Shown: positions 1 to 8,460, counted from the stretch's first letter. The stretch: DNA of 57,620 bases from Desulfovibrio sp. X2 (GCF_000422205.1 NZ_ATHV01000032.1:1-57620), one strand, 5' to 3'. Program-made: numbers and translations. Notes: generated from the letters alone by a model not told the origin.

Positions 1-46
1 CCCGCCGGGCCGTTTCGTTTGTGGGACTTGGGCCTACGTCAGCCCG

Positions 47-805
47 CTAGCCCCTGATCCAGACGATGCTCGCCTGCCTGCCGGTCTTTTCCCGGCGGCG
101 GTAGGAGAAGAAGGCGTCGGCCAGGGAGTGGGTGCACAGATCCAGGCCGAAGATGTTGCCGGGCCTGAGCCCCGCCTCGCGCAGCTGCAGGCGCGTGAGC
201 CGCCAGAGGTCCACGGTCTTCTTCGCCTCGTCGTGAAACGCCTTGAAGTCGTCGCCGAACTCGTCCGCGAAGTTCACGAACTCGCTCGCCGCCGGGCCGA
301 GGGAGGGGCCGCGCACGGCCAGTACGTCGGCCGGATCGAGGCCGTAGTGCGCGCAGAAGGCGGCCACTCCGCGGCCGGGGAAGTTCTGCACGTTGCCCCG
401 CCAGCCCACGTGCAGCGCGGCCACGTACTTGCCCGAGGCGTGTGCCAGGAGGATCGGCTGGCAGTCCGCGGTCTTTATGACCAGGGCCTGACCGGGGAGG
501 GAGGTGGCCAGGCCGTCGCCCTCGCCCGTGGGGCCGTCGCCGATGTCGCGCGGCTCGGGATCGAAGACCATGTCCGTGCCGTGCACCTGGCGCAGCTCCT
601 GCCAGAAGGTGAAGCCCTGCTCCTGCTTGATGGCCTGGCGGTTGGAGCGGACCTTGGCCGGGTCGTCGCCCACGTCCAGGGAGACGTTGGCCTTGTCGAA
701 GGGGCTGCCGGAGTAGCCCCCGATGCGCGTGCCGAAGACGCAACGCACGCCGGGCACGCCGGGGAACGCGAAGGGGATGCAGAACGGAGTGGGGATGTTC
801 TTCAT
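47..805 (-). CDS. pgeF: Peptidoglycan editing factor PgeF (YfiH/laccase-domain family)
   Basis: 252 aa, the usual length for the multicopper-like YfiH family, now assigned to peptidoglycan editing (removal of misincorporated residues from UDP-MurNAc precursors) and to purine nucleoside chemistry in some members. The family zinc/copper triad is visible: H75 in LRQVHGTDM, C115 in KTADCQPILL and H132 in ALHVGWRGN. The start at 805 is chosen because its ATG overlaps the stop of the upstream cyclo-ligase gene (ATGA), implying translational coupling. No signal peptide, so cytoplasmic. Family call is secure; the exact substrate is not visible from sequence. Confidence 0.93.
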   Translation of the reverse strand: MKNIPTPFCIPFAFPGVPGVRCVFGTRIGGYSGSPFDKANVSLDVGDDPAKVRSNRQAIKQEQGFTFWQELRQVHGTDMVFDPEPRDIGDGPTGEGDGLATSLPGQALVIKTADCQPILLAHASGKYVAALHVGWRGNVQNFPGRGVAAFCAHYGLDPADVLAVRGPSLGPAASEFVNFADEFGDDFKAFHDEAKKTVDLWRLTRLQLREAGLRPGNIFGLDLCTHSLADAFFSYRRREKTGRQASIVWIRG

Positions 806-1410
806 AAAGCCACCTCGATGGTTTCGTTTTCGCTGATGACGATGTGCATGGGGCAATCCCACGGCTCGCGAGGCAGTTTCGTGACGATCTGAAAATCGTA
901 GGCCAGCCCGAGGCGCAGGCAGTGCTCCATGCCGGGCGCGGCCAGGAGGCGGTCGTAGTAGCCCGCGCCCATGCCCAGGCGCATGCCCGAGCGGTCGAAG
1001 GCCACGCCGGGGATGATGGCGAGGTCCGGCCGCACGCCGCCTTGCAGGTCTTCGAGCGGCGGGCAGCGCGCGGGATCGGGCTCGAGGATGCCGAAGCTCC
1101 CGGGCCGCAGGTCCGCGGCGCACGAGACGCAGGCCAGGTCCATGCAGCCCGGCTCCTCCGGGCGGCAGCGCGGCAGCAGCACCGTGGCCCCGCGCGCCCA
1201 CAAGGCGTCTATCAGGGCCTCGGTGGCCGTCTCGCCGCGCACGGGGGAGTAGAGCAGGACCACGGCGGCCTCGGCGAAGGCGGGCAGGGCCATGATCCTC
1301 GCCTGGGCGCGGGCCGAGAGGGAGGCGCGCAGCGTGGGGGAGAGTTCCCTGCGCCTCGCCGTCATGCGGCTTCGTATCGCGCCCTTGTCGTCGTACGGAA
1401 TGGTTTTCAT
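802..1410 (-). CDS. fau: 5-formyltetrahydrofolate cyclo-ligase
   Basis: 202 aa, typical length. Converts 5-formyl-THF to 5,10-methenyl-THF with ATP in one-carbon metabolism. An N-terminal basic helix (RSRMTARRREL) precedes the family; the C-terminal signature MRLGMGAGYYDRLLA is the ATP/folate-binding motif. Two ATGs are possible, at 1422 and 1410. Neither has a Shine-Dalgarno; 1410 is preferred because the predicted promoter -10 box ends only about 12 nt upstream, so the message may be nearly leaderless. The gene is the first of a two-gene operon with pgeF (4-nt overlap). Confidence 0.93.
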   Translation of the reverse strand: MKTIPYDDKGAIRSRMTARRRELSPTLRASLSARAQARIMALPAFAEAAVVLLYSPVRGETATEALIDALWARGATVLLPRCRPEEPGCMDLACVSCAADLRPGSFGILEPDPARCPPLEDLQGGVRPDLAIIPGVAFDRSGMRLGMGAGYYDRLLAAPGMEHCLRLGLAYDFQIVTKLPREPWDCPMHIVISENETIEVAL

Positions 1411-1422
1411 ACGTATTATCAT

Positions 1423-1451
1423 AGTATATCCAAGACCGAGGCGAAAACCAA
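1423..1451 (-). promoter_or_regulatory. Sigma-70-type promoter for the cyclo-ligase/pgeF operon
   Basis: On the minus strand, TTGGTT (complement of 1446-1451), a 17-bp spacer and TATACT (complement of 1423-1428). The -10 matches five of six consensus bases; the -35 is weak. The expected start point is about 6 nt before the ATG at 1410, so the transcript would have almost no leader. Confidence 0.5.
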
Positions 1452-1501
1452 GCGAGGCGCGCATCGCGCCCGCATGCGACCAGCATGGTGACGGAGGAGA
1501 G

Positions 1502-2179
1502 ATGGACGAGAAGATATACGTGGGCTTCGGGGACGTGCACGGCCAGACGGCCAACGCGGCGCGCATCCCCGGGATTGCGGAGGCGGCCGGGGTCATCGTC
1601 TCGGGCGACCTCTCGAACCTCGGCGGCAAAGCCGAGGCAGAGGCCGTGCTGGCCGCCGTCAGGGCTGCGAATCCCACGGTCTACGCCCAGATCGGCAACA
1701 TGGACCGCGCGGCCGCGGACGAGGCGCTATCGGCCGCGGGAGCGAACATCCACAGGAAGGCCGTGGAGCTTCCCGGCGGCGCGTGGCTCATGGGCGCGGG
1801 CTGGTCCACGACCACGCCTTTCGGCACGCCGTCCGAGATCGACGACGCCACGCTGGGCGCCTGGCTCGAGGAGACCTGGGCCAAGGTGGGCGATCCCTCG
1901 CGCCTCATCCTCGTCTGCCATACGCCACCGCTCGATACCGCGGTGGACGTGGTGGGCTCGGGCGCGCACGTGGGAAGCGCGGCCGTGCGCGACTTCATCC
2001 TGCGCCGCGAGCCCGCGGTCTGTCTCACCGGCCACATCCACGAATCCGCGGCCGAGGACAGCCTCGGCAGGACGCGGGTGGTCAACCCCGGCATGCTCGC
2101 CGACGGCGGCTACGCGCTCATCCGCGTGCGTCCGGAGTCCATCGTCATCGAACACAGACGCATCGGGCAGGGCGCATGA
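1502..2179 (+). CDS. Calcineurin-like metallophosphoesterase
   Basis: 225 aa. Carries the ordered metal-binding motifs of the superfamily: GDVHG near the N-terminus, SGDLSN, GNMD, CHTPP and TGHIHE, so a dinuclear-metal phosphoesterase fold is well supported. Substrate is unknown; members range from cAMP phosphodiesterases to nucleotide hydrolases. Start chosen for the GGAGGAGAG ribosome site just upstream of 1502. Its stop overlaps the ATG of the exonuclease III gene (ATGA), so the two are probably co-translated, hinting at a nucleic-acid or nucleotide-processing role (inference). Divergent from the cyclo-ligase operon. Confidence 0.88.
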   Translation: MDEKIYVGFGDVHGQTANAARIPGIAEAAGVIVSGDLSNLGGKAEAEAVLAAVRAANPTVYAQIGNMDRAAADEALSAAGANIHRKAVELPGGAWLMGAGWSTTTPFGTPSEIDDATLGAWLEETWAKVGDPSRLILVCHTPPLDTAVDVVGSGAHVGSAAVRDFILRREPAVCLTGHIHESAAEDSLGRTRVVNPGMLADGGYALIRVRPESIVIEHRRIGQGA

Positions 2180-2940
2180 TCCTCTACTCCTGGAACGTGA
2201 ACGGATTTCGCGCCGCGGCCAAGAAGGGCTTCTGGGACTGGTTTTCCGAGCGCAGGGCCGACGTGGTCTGCCTGCAGGAGACCAAGGCCTCGCCCGAGCA
2301 GCTGGCGCCCACGGACCTCGATCCCGAGGGCTACGTGGGCTTCTGGAACTCGGCCACGATGAAGAAGGGCTATTCCGGCACGGCCTGCCTGTGCCGCGTC
2401 CCGCCCCTGAACCACCGCCTGGACATGCCTTGGGACGAGTGGCGGGGCGAAGGGCGGCTCGTGCACGTCGAATACCCGGCCTTCCACCTGCTCAACTGCT
2501 ACTTCCCCAATTCCGGCCAGGGCCCGGTGCGCCTGGCCTACAAGCTCGGCTTCTACCAGGCCTTCCTGGACTACTGCGAGGAGCTGCGGACCAAGAAGCC
2601 CGTGGTCTTCTGCGGTGACGTGAACACGGCGCACAGGCCCATCGACCTGCACGACCCGGTGGGCAACGCCAAGTCCTCCGGCTTCCTGCCCGAGGAGCGG
2701 GAATGGGTCGACCGCTTCGTGGCCGCAGGATACGTGGACACCTTCCGTCTCTTCACCGAGGACGGGGGCCACTACACCTGGTGGGACTACCGCACCCGCG
2801 CCCGGCCGAAGAACATCGGCTGGCGCATCGACTACTTCTTCGTCAGCGAGGAGCTGAGGGACAAGGTCGCGCGGGCCTGGATAGAGCCCGAGGTCATGGG
2901 CTCGGACCACTGCCCCGTGGGCCTCGAGCTGTCCGTGTAG
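2176..2940 (+). CDS. xth: Exodeoxyribonuclease III / AP endonuclease
   Basis: 254 aa, typical for the ExoIII/APE1 family that cleaves abasic sites and 3'-blocked ends in base excision repair. Catalytic motifs in order: SWNVNGFRA at the start, LQETK (metal-binding Glu), YFPNSGQG, CGDVNTAH, WRIDYFF and the C-terminal SDHCPVGL with the catalytic His. Its ATG overlaps the metallophosphoesterase stop by 4 nt. A rho-independent terminator follows 24 nt after the stop. alkA at 30.3 kb is another base-excision enzyme in the window. Confidence 0.95.
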   Translation: MILYSWNVNGFRAAAKKGFWDWFSERRADVVCLQETKASPEQLAPTDLDPEGYVGFWNSATMKKGYSGTACLCRVPPLNHRLDMPWDEWRGEGRLVHVEYPAFHLLNCYFPNSGQGPVRLAYKLGFYQAFLDYCEELRTKKPVVFCGDVNTAHRPIDLHDPVGNAKSSGFLPEEREWVDRFVAAGYVDTFRLFTEDGGHYTWWDYRTRARPKNIGWRIDYFFVSEELRDKVARAWIEPEVMGSDHCPVGLELSV

Positions 2941-2963
2941 CCGCGAACGCTTCTGCGTTTCTG

Positions 2964-2999
2964 GAAAAGCCCCCGGTCCACGCGGATCGAGGGCTTTTC
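2964..2999. terminator. Rho-independent terminator after xth
   Basis: Inverted arms 2964-2972 (GAAAAGCCC) and 2991-2999 (GGGCTTTTC) with an 18-nt loop. The A-rich and T-rich flanks let it work on either strand; rightward it closes the phosphoesterase-xth operon. Confidence 0.75.
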
Positions 3000-3164
3000 T
3001 GCGTTCGGGAGCAGGGATTTTCCTCCCCGCCCATGACAGGACGCCGCGTCTGGAGTACATGGAGAAGTGCCGGAAATCCTCTGGCCGGTCCGCGCGGTAC
3101 GGGCGGTGCGGCAGGCCTGGTCCGGCTCCTCGGCCGACGGCGCCCGTTCGCAAGGGAGGACACC

Positions 3165-4094
3165 ATGCGCTACGTTCATGCGGATTCCGAGACCCCCGGG
3201 ACATTCTCGCTGCGCGAGGCGAGCGAGCCGCTGGCCGGACCGTCCGCCGCCCTGGTGGCGGTCAAGGTCTTTTCCCTCAACCCCGGGGAGATACGCCATG
3301 CCCAGGCAGGCGCCTTGCCCAGGCCAGGCTGGGATCTGGCAGGCGAGGTCATCATGCCCGCCGGGGACGGATCGAGCCCCGAGATCGGCACCAGAGTTGT
3401 CGGCTTCCTGCCTTCCGGCTCCTGGGCCGAGCGAGTCAGCGTGCCCGGCCGCTCCCTGGCCGCCATCCCGGACGGCGTGTCCCTGGAAGAGGCCGCCTGC
3501 CTGCCAGTGGCCGGACTGACCGCCCTCAACATGCTGCACAGGGCCGGTCAGATCGTCGGGGCCAGGGTGCTGGTCAACGGGGCCTCGGGCAGCGTGGGCT
3601 ACTTCTCCTGCGCCCTGGCCAGGCTCTCGGGCGCGCATGTGGTCGGCGCCCTGCGCAACGCGGACCGCGTCGACTTCGCCCGCCAAGCCGGGGCGCACGA
3701 GGTCGTGGTCAGCGAGGACCTGTCCGAGACCGCGGCCCGCGGGCCGTACGACGTGATCGTGGACACCGTGGGGGGCAAGGGCATGGAGCGGGCCGTGCAG
3801 CAGCTTGCCGCGGAAGGGCTCTACATCAGCTGCATGACACGCGGGGCGGTGACGCTCGACGATCCCGGCTACCTGCTCGCGCACAATGCCCGCATCGAGA
3901 TCTACGGCGGGCTGCGCGAGACGCGGCGGACCCCTCCGGGCGACGGCCTGGCCCGGCTACTGGCCTGCGTGGCCGACAAGCGGCTCGAGGTGCCGATCGA
4001 GGAGCGCTACGGGTGGGAGTCGGTGGTCATGGCCTGCGAGCGGCTCATGGCGCGCAAGGTGCGCGGCAAGATCGTGCTGACCATAGGCTCCTGA
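3165..4094 (+). CDS. Zinc-independent alcohol dehydrogenase / quinone oxidoreductase family protein
   Basis: 309 aa medium-chain dehydrogenase/reductase. The N-terminal GroES-like barrel includes the segment PGWDLAGEV. The Rossmann part carries the NADP-binding loop NGASGSVGYF (around residue 147) and the segment DVIVDTVGG. The Cys/His zinc ligands of classical alcohol dehydrogenases are absent, which fits the zeta-crystallin/QOR group that reduces quinones or enones with NADPH. Start chosen for AAGGGAGGA at 3152-3160. Single-gene unit between two terminators; the upstream 165 nt show no convincing promoter. Substrate unknown. Confidence 0.85.
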   Translation: MRYVHADSETPGTFSLREASEPLAGPSAALVAVKVFSLNPGEIRHAQAGALPRPGWDLAGEVIMPAGDGSSPEIGTRVVGFLPSGSWAERVSVPGRSLAAIPDGVSLEEAACLPVAGLTALNMLHRAGQIVGARVLVNGASGSVGYFSCALARLSGAHVVGALRNADRVDFARQAGAHEVVVSEDLSETAARGPYDVIVDTVGGKGMERAVQQLAAEGLYISCMTRGAVTLDDPGYLLAHNARIEIYGGLRETRRTPPGDGLARLLACVADKRLEVPIEERYGWESVVMACERLMARKVRGKIVLTIGS

Positions 4095-4142
4095 GGCCGC
4101 CGTCGCGGCCGGAGCCCCAGGGCCGCCCGCGCGAACGACATG

Positions 4143-4170
4143 CGAAGGCCCCCGTTTCCGGGGGCCTTCG
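4143..4170. terminator. Bidirectional terminator between convergent genes
   Basis: Perfect 12-bp arms (CGAAGGCCCCCG / CGGGGGCCTTCG) with a TTTC loop, lying between the convergent quinone-oxidoreductase-like gene and the Rsm22-like gene. Confidence 0.75.
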
Positions 4171-4194
4171 TCGTTGCCGCGTCTTGCGGAGATC

Positions 4195-6342
4195 CTATTC
4201 GTCGTCCTTGGGGCCCGCTGCCTCCGGCGAGCCCTGAGAACGCTTGCGCCGGAACTTGCCGACGAGCTTGCCGCCCGCCTTGGCCCCCTGCGCTCCTCGC
4301 GGAGCATTGCGCTCGGCCTCGGGCGTGTGCTGGGGCTTCTGCGGTGCGTGCGCGGCGCGCTCCGGGGCGTCCTGCCGGGGCTTATGAGCCTTCTCGGGCG
4401 CGGGCTTTGCAGAAGAGGGCTTGCCGGTCATGGGCCTGCCGGTTCGGGGCTTGTCGCCCCGCGTCTTGTCCGCGCGCGGCTTGCCCTCGTGCTTCCTGTC
4501 CTGGCCGGTCCGCTGGGCGTCGTCCCTGGAGAACGGTTTCGCGCCCGGGTTCTTGTCCTGCCTCCAGCCCTGCCTGTTCTCCTGCGCGGCACCGGCCGCC
4601 TGTCCGCCCTTGCCTTTGCAAGGCTTGCCGTGGGCGGGCTTGCCCGCGCGGTCGCGCTGCGTGTCGGCGTTGTTGCGGGCAGGCTTGTCCTTGAACGTCT
4701 TCCCGGACTTGCCTTCCCACTTCGCACCGCCCTGTCCCCGGTCCTGTCCGCTCTCCTGGCGGGGCTTGAATCCGCCAGGTTTCTTGCCGCGGGACGCGTC
4801 GTTCATCTCGCGGTCCCAGGGTTTGCCGGAGGTCTTCTTGCGGTCGGAAGAGCGGTCCTGAAAACGGTCCGTTCCCCGCTCGAAAGACCGGGGCTGCTCG
4901 TCGCGGCGTTTTTCACGGCGATCCCCGAACCGTTCGTCCCGGCGCTCGCGCTTCGGCTCTCCGGAGCGTTCGCCGAAAGGCTTCCCGCCCTCGGGGCGCG
5001 ACTGGGAGCGCTTGTCGGAGTGTTGTCCGGGGCGCTTCTCCTGGCGGCCCATGCGTTCGTGCCCGCCCTGTTTGGGCGCGCCTCGTCCGGACTGCTCCCG
5101 TATCGGCCCCCGCTCCTGACTGCGTTCCTGTCTGCGCTCCTGGCCGCCGCGTTCGTCCCTGCCGCCGCGTTCCGCGCGCGGTGCGCTCGATCCGCGGGCC
5201 GGGCCCTTGCGCGTGGCAGGCACGTATTCCGCCATCAGCGCGCCGGACTTGGGGTCGCGCTGCTCGGGCTCCATCCAGGCGGGCTTTATCAGCGCGCCGG
5301 AGGGCAGGGGGAAGCCCTCCAGCACGACCAGGGCCAGGCCGCGCGCCGTGCAGCAGTACTGGCCCCTGCGGTCGCCGGGCAGGGCGAAGGCGTCGGAGAT
5401 GACTCGCGCCCTCGTCTCGTCGGGCTTTTGCAGGCTGCGCCCGGCGTGCACGAAAGAGAGGCTCAGGCGGTTCTTGATCAGGCTCGCGGCCTGGGCCAGA
5501 TGGGTCAGCCAGAGGGGAGCGCCGTGCGTGCTGAAGGTGAAATGGCACCACGGCAAGCGACCGGTGCCGGGCATGGGACAGGACGTCTGGTGAGGGCAGG
5601 GGGAGGCCACGGTCAGCCCCCTCTCCTCGATCAGCACGTGTCTGAGCGCGATGAGGCGGCGGGCGGCCAGGCGCGTGCCCGGCTCCACCAGGAGCAGGGA
5701 GCCCGTGTCCGCGAGATGGGAGCAGAGCCGTCCGGCCAGCTCTTCCAGATCCGGTTCCCGCTGGGCGGCATTCCCCTCGGCCAGCTCGTTCAGCACGTTG
5801 GCCGCGGTGATCAGGTCGTAGCGGCCGTGCGGCATCTTGAAGAGGTGCTCGTCAAGGAGCTGGATGCGCCAGGGCGAATCAGGGGCCAGGCGGCGGAAAA
5901 GGTCCATGCCGTAGCGCAGGGACTTGCCTGCCCGGTCGATGCAGGTGAACTCGATGCGCCGCGTGCGCAGGTCCGGCCGCGCCATCCACAGCGCCTGGAC
6001 CACTGTCAGCGGCCCTGCGCCCAGGTCCACCACGCGCGCGCCTTCGGGCAGGTCGAGGGGCAGCGTGGCCAACAGCCGCGTCAGGCGGTAGAGGTTCCAG
6101 GGATGGAAATAGTGCAGATAGGCCGAGAGCGTGCCGGGCCGGGTCATGTAGTCCGGGGCGAAGGCCTCGGCGCGCTCGTCCGTGAGGCTCGCGGACAGTT
6201 CGCGGACCTCGAACGGCAGGTTGCGGGCGTACTTGGGCTTGAGCGGCATGGCTTCCTTGAGGAAGGCGCCGTATTCGCCGAGGAGCCGGATCGCGTCGTC
6301 CGGCATGGGAAAGAAGAGCGCGGAGGGAGTCTCAGGGGACAT
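4195..6342 (-). CDS. Rsm22/METTL17-like small-subunit assembly methyltransferase with long basic disordered tail
   Basis: 715 aa. Residues 1-345 form an Rsm22-type class I methyltransferase-like domain. It has a SAM-loop motif VVDLGAGPLT at 104-113 and a cysteine set C249-x5-C255-x10-C266 plus C330/C331. That layout resembles the four-cysteine Fe-S site known in mitochondrial METTL17/Rsm22. Family members act in small ribosomal subunit assembly. Residues about 378-715 are unusual: a low-complexity tail of K, R, G, Q, D, P and S with almost no aliphatic residues, predicted disordered and RNA-binding-like. The start at 6342 (MSPETP) has AAAGGA upstream and overlaps the 3' end of the upstream ASKHA gene by 11 nt; an ATG at 6363 lacks a ribosome site. 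Whether it methylates rRNA is unknown. Confidence 0.85.
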   Translation of the reverse strand: MSPETPSALFFPMPDDAIRLLGEYGAFLKEAMPLKPKYARNLPFEVRELSASLTDERAEAFAPDYMTRPGTLSAYLHYFHPWNLYRLTRLLATLPLDLPEGARVVDLGAGPLTVVQALWMARPDLRTRRIEFTCIDRAGKSLRYGMDLFRRLAPDSPWRIQLLDEHLFKMPHGRYDLITAANVLNELAEGNAAQREPDLEELAGRLCSHLADTGSLLLVEPGTRLAARRLIALRHVLIEERGLTVASPCPHQTSCPMPGTGRLPWCHFTFSTHGAPLWLTHLAQAASLIKNRLSLSFVHAGRSLQKPDETRARVISDAFALPGDRRGQYCCTARGLALVVLEGFPLPSGALIKPAWMEPEQRDPKSGALMAEYVPATRKGPARGSSAPRAERGGRDERGGQERRQERSQERGPIREQSGRGAPKQGGHERMGRQEKRPGQHSDKRSQSRPEGGKPFGERSGEPKRERRDERFGDRREKRRDEQPRSFERGTDRFQDRSSDRKKTSGKPWDREMNDASRGKKPGGFKPRQESGQDRGQGGAKWEGKSGKTFKDKPARNNADTQRDRAGKPAHGKPCKGKGGQAAGAAQENRQGWRQDKNPGAKPFSRDDAQRTGQDRKHEGKPRADKTRGDKPRTGRPMTGKPSSAKPAPEKAHKPRQDAPERAAHAPQKPQHTPEAERNAPRGAQGAKAGGKLVGKFRRKRSQGSPEAAGPKDDE

Positions 6343-7888
6343 AGTCGAAGTGCATCCTTTCAATGTAGCGACGGCCGAAGTCCGCTTCGGCGGCCATGTC
6401 CAGCACGTGCGAGCGGCCGGGCAGCAGGGCCGCGCTCGCCAGGGCCTCGTCGTTCACGGCCAGGAGGCGGGCTCCGGCCAGCGAGGTGTTGCCCGCGGCC
6501 ACTGCCTTGGCGGCCAGGGAAGCGGGGATGAAGCCGAGCTCCGCCAGGTCTTCCGGCCGCACGTGGCTGCCGAGGGCTCCGGCCAGATAGAGGGTGGAAA
6601 CATCTCCGGGGGCCAGTCCGGCCTCGGCAAGCAGGGCCGAGACGGCGGCGTTGCAGGCCGCCTTGACCTTCAGCACCTCCTCGACGTCCGAGGCGCGCAT
6701 GGCGAGGTGGCCCGGCAATCCCAGCACGGCCTCGCCGTGCTCCTCGCGCAGTCCGGCGAGCAGACGCGCGGCCAGGGGCGAGGTCCCTGACACGAAGTGC
6801 CCCCTCGCGTCAAGCGCCCCGGCGCGCCGAAGCTGCGCCAGCAGCGAGAGGGCGCCCGTGCCGGTCATGCCGCGAAGCCTTGCACCTTCCCACGGTCCCT
6901 CGGCGGTGGGCAGGACCTCGGGCGTGAGCCCCCTCGGGCCGAGGCCGAAGCCCGCGGCCGCTCCGGGGCCCGCAAGGCAGCCGCCGGACAGGCCCACGCC
7001 CTCGAGCGCCGGGCCCATGGGCACGCTCGCCAGGAGGAGCCGTCCGCCGGGCAGGGCCAGGGCGAACTCGCCGTTGGTTCCGAAGTCCGCCAGCAGCCAG
7101 GGCGCGGGCGGGGCGACCTCGGCCTCCAGGTGGAGGATGCCCGCGGACACGTCGCCGCCCACGAAGGGACCGAGCTGGGGCGGGATGACGCACTCGGGCA
7201 GGTCCTCGGCAAGGAGCTCCTTTTGTCCGCCCGCGTATTCCAGGCGATACGGCGCGCAGGAGAGCCCTTCCACCGACCGGCCGAGGAAGAGGCAGGTCAT
7301 GGAGGGGTTGGCGGCCACGACGAGTCTGTCGGGCGAGCCCGCGGCGCGGTGCAGGGTGCGCAGCCTCTCGACCACCAGCCTGCGCAGGTGGTCGGCGTGG
7401 CCGGACATGGCGAAGGCCAGGCGGGACATGATCTCGCTGCCCGCGCCGAGCTGGGGGTTGGGCTCCGAGGCCTCGGCCAGGACGCGGCCTTGTTCGTCCA
7501 GGGCCGCCCAATGGATGCTCGTTGTGCCGAGGTCCACGGCCAGGGCCGCGGCCTTGGTCTCGGGGAGGAGGGCCGCGGCGCCTCCGGCCCTGGGCCAGGA
7601 TTCGACCGCCATGCCCGGCACGGCCTGGTGGCGGCAGGCCAGGCGGATGCCGTCCGCCAGTTCCTCGGCCGACAGGAGCCGCTCCTCGGTGGCGTCGGCC
7701 GCCGGGAGTCCGGCCAGAAAGCGCGTCCTGCAGCGGCCGCAGCGCCCCACCCCCCCGCACAGCGGCTTGACAGGACCGCCGTCGTAAAGGAACATGAGCT
7801 GCGCCACGGTGAGCCCGTGTCCTGGGTCCACGGCACGCTCGCCGGCCTGTGCATCCACGAAAAGGAAAGAGTCGCCCGTTTTGTCCAT
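6332..7888 (-). CDS. ASKHA-domain protein with N-terminal 2Fe-2S ferredoxin (RACo-like corrinoid-protein reductive activator)
   Basis: 518 aa. N-terminal plant-type ferredoxin motif with C44-x5-C50-x2-C53 and a distal C85. From about residue 113 comes an ASKHA ATPase-like domain (LAVDLGTTSIHW, later LADFGTNGEFAL and MTGTGALS), the DUF4445 architecture. Characterised members such as RACo use ATP to drive low-potential electron transfer that reactivates Co(II) corrinoid methyltransferases. No corrinoid protein or methyltransferase is encoded nearby; cobD at 55.6 kb is the only B12 gene in the window. The start at 7888 lacks a well-spaced ribosome site; a GTG three bases upstream is an alternative. 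Its 3' end overlaps the Rsm22-like gene, so the two are co-expressed. Confidence 0.85.
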   Translation of the reverse strand: MDKTGDSFLFVDAQAGERAVDPGHGLTVAQLMFLYDGGPVKPLCGGVGRCGRCRTRFLAGLPAADATEERLLSAEELADGIRLACRHQAVPGMAVESWPRAGGAAALLPETKAAALAVDLGTTSIHWAALDEQGRVLAEASEPNPQLGAGSEIMSRLAFAMSGHADHLRRLVVERLRTLHRAAGSPDRLVVAANPSMTCLFLGRSVEGLSCAPYRLEYAGGQKELLAEDLPECVIPPQLGPFVGGDVSAGILHLEAEVAPPAPWLLADFGTNGEFALALPGGRLLLASVPMGPALEGVGLSGGCLAGPGAAAGFGLGPRGLTPEVLPTAEGPWEGARLRGMTGTGALSLLAQLRRAGALDARGHFVSGTSPLAARLLAGLREEHGEAVLGLPGHLAMRASDVEEVLKVKAACNAAVSALLAEAGLAPGDVSTLYLAGALGSHVRPEDLAELGFIPASLAAKAVAAGNTSLAGARLLAVNDEALASAALLPGRSHVLDMAAEADFGRRYIERMHFDYVP

Positions 7889-8036
7889 CACCTCGATGAT
7901 GGAGCGGGCGGCGGTTTTTTGCAATCTTTGGGAGCGGAAAATACGCACTTTTCCCCGCCCGAGGGTTGACGCCGCCTGCCCAGGACTTAGGTCAGTGCAG
8001 ACGAACAACGCTTACGAAAGCCACAAGGAGAAGGCC

Positions 8037-8282
8037 ATGTCCACATATCCCGACAGGTATTGCCCGCACTGCGGCGAGAAACTCTGCGAGTGGGAAGCTC
8101 CCCCGGAAACGTGGTGGGGCATCATCCTGGTCTGCAACAACAACGAGTGCAGCTACTTCAAGGGATCGCCCGAACAGATCCAGGGCAAGCGCGACGATTC
8201 GAACCTCGGCACCCGCTACGCCGAGGACCCGGCGCTCAACTTCGCGCCCTTCAACCTCCTTTCCTGGTGCCCGCCGGTCTAG
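8037..8282 (+). CDS. Small zinc-ribbon protein of unknown function
   Basis: 81 aa. N-terminal CPHCGEKLC and, about 20 residues on, CNNNEC give two cysteine pairs suited to one zinc ion, resembling Ogr/Delta-like zinc ribbons. The rest is acidic/aromatic (EAPPETWWG, LNFAPFNLLSW) and has no motif I recognise. A good ribosome site (AAGGAG, 8025-8030) precedes the ATG. It is a single-gene unit closed by a strong terminator. Small proteins of this shape recur in sulfate reducers, but I know of no assigned role. Confidence 0.72.
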   Translation: MSTYPDRYCPHCGEKLCEWEAPPETWWGIILVCNNNECSYFKGSPEQIQGKRDDSNLGTRYAEDPALNFAPFNLLSWCPPV

Positions 8283-8323
8283 CAGCTTCCGGCCGGCCCG
8301 CCCGCGCGACTCCACGCGATTTC

Positions 8324-8353
8324 GAGAGGCCCCCGCACGGGGCCTCTCTTTTT
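8324..8353 (+). terminator. Rho-independent terminator
   Basis: 10-bp perfect stem GAGAGGCCCC / GGGGCCTCTC (8324-8333, 8339-8348) with a CGCAC loop and a T5 tail, closing the zinc-ribbon gene. Confidence 0.9.
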
Positions 8354-8460
8354 ACCCTCGCTCCGGGCATGGCCCCGGATACATTGACAAGTCGGCCACC
8401 CGGCTCGATACTGTGGGTCATGCCCCGCCTGAACGCGTCCGCAACGCCCGGGATCGTCTG

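Noticed and set aside
1-46. Another gene end at the left edge
   Set aside because: Only 46 bases remain beyond pgeF's stop; no frame can be supported.
4174-6531. Long plus-strand frame (785 codons) antisense to the Rsm22-like gene
   Set aside because: No motif; repetitive Leu/Ala/Arg composition is the reverse complement of the charged tail. The minus frame carries the SAM and cysteine motifs.
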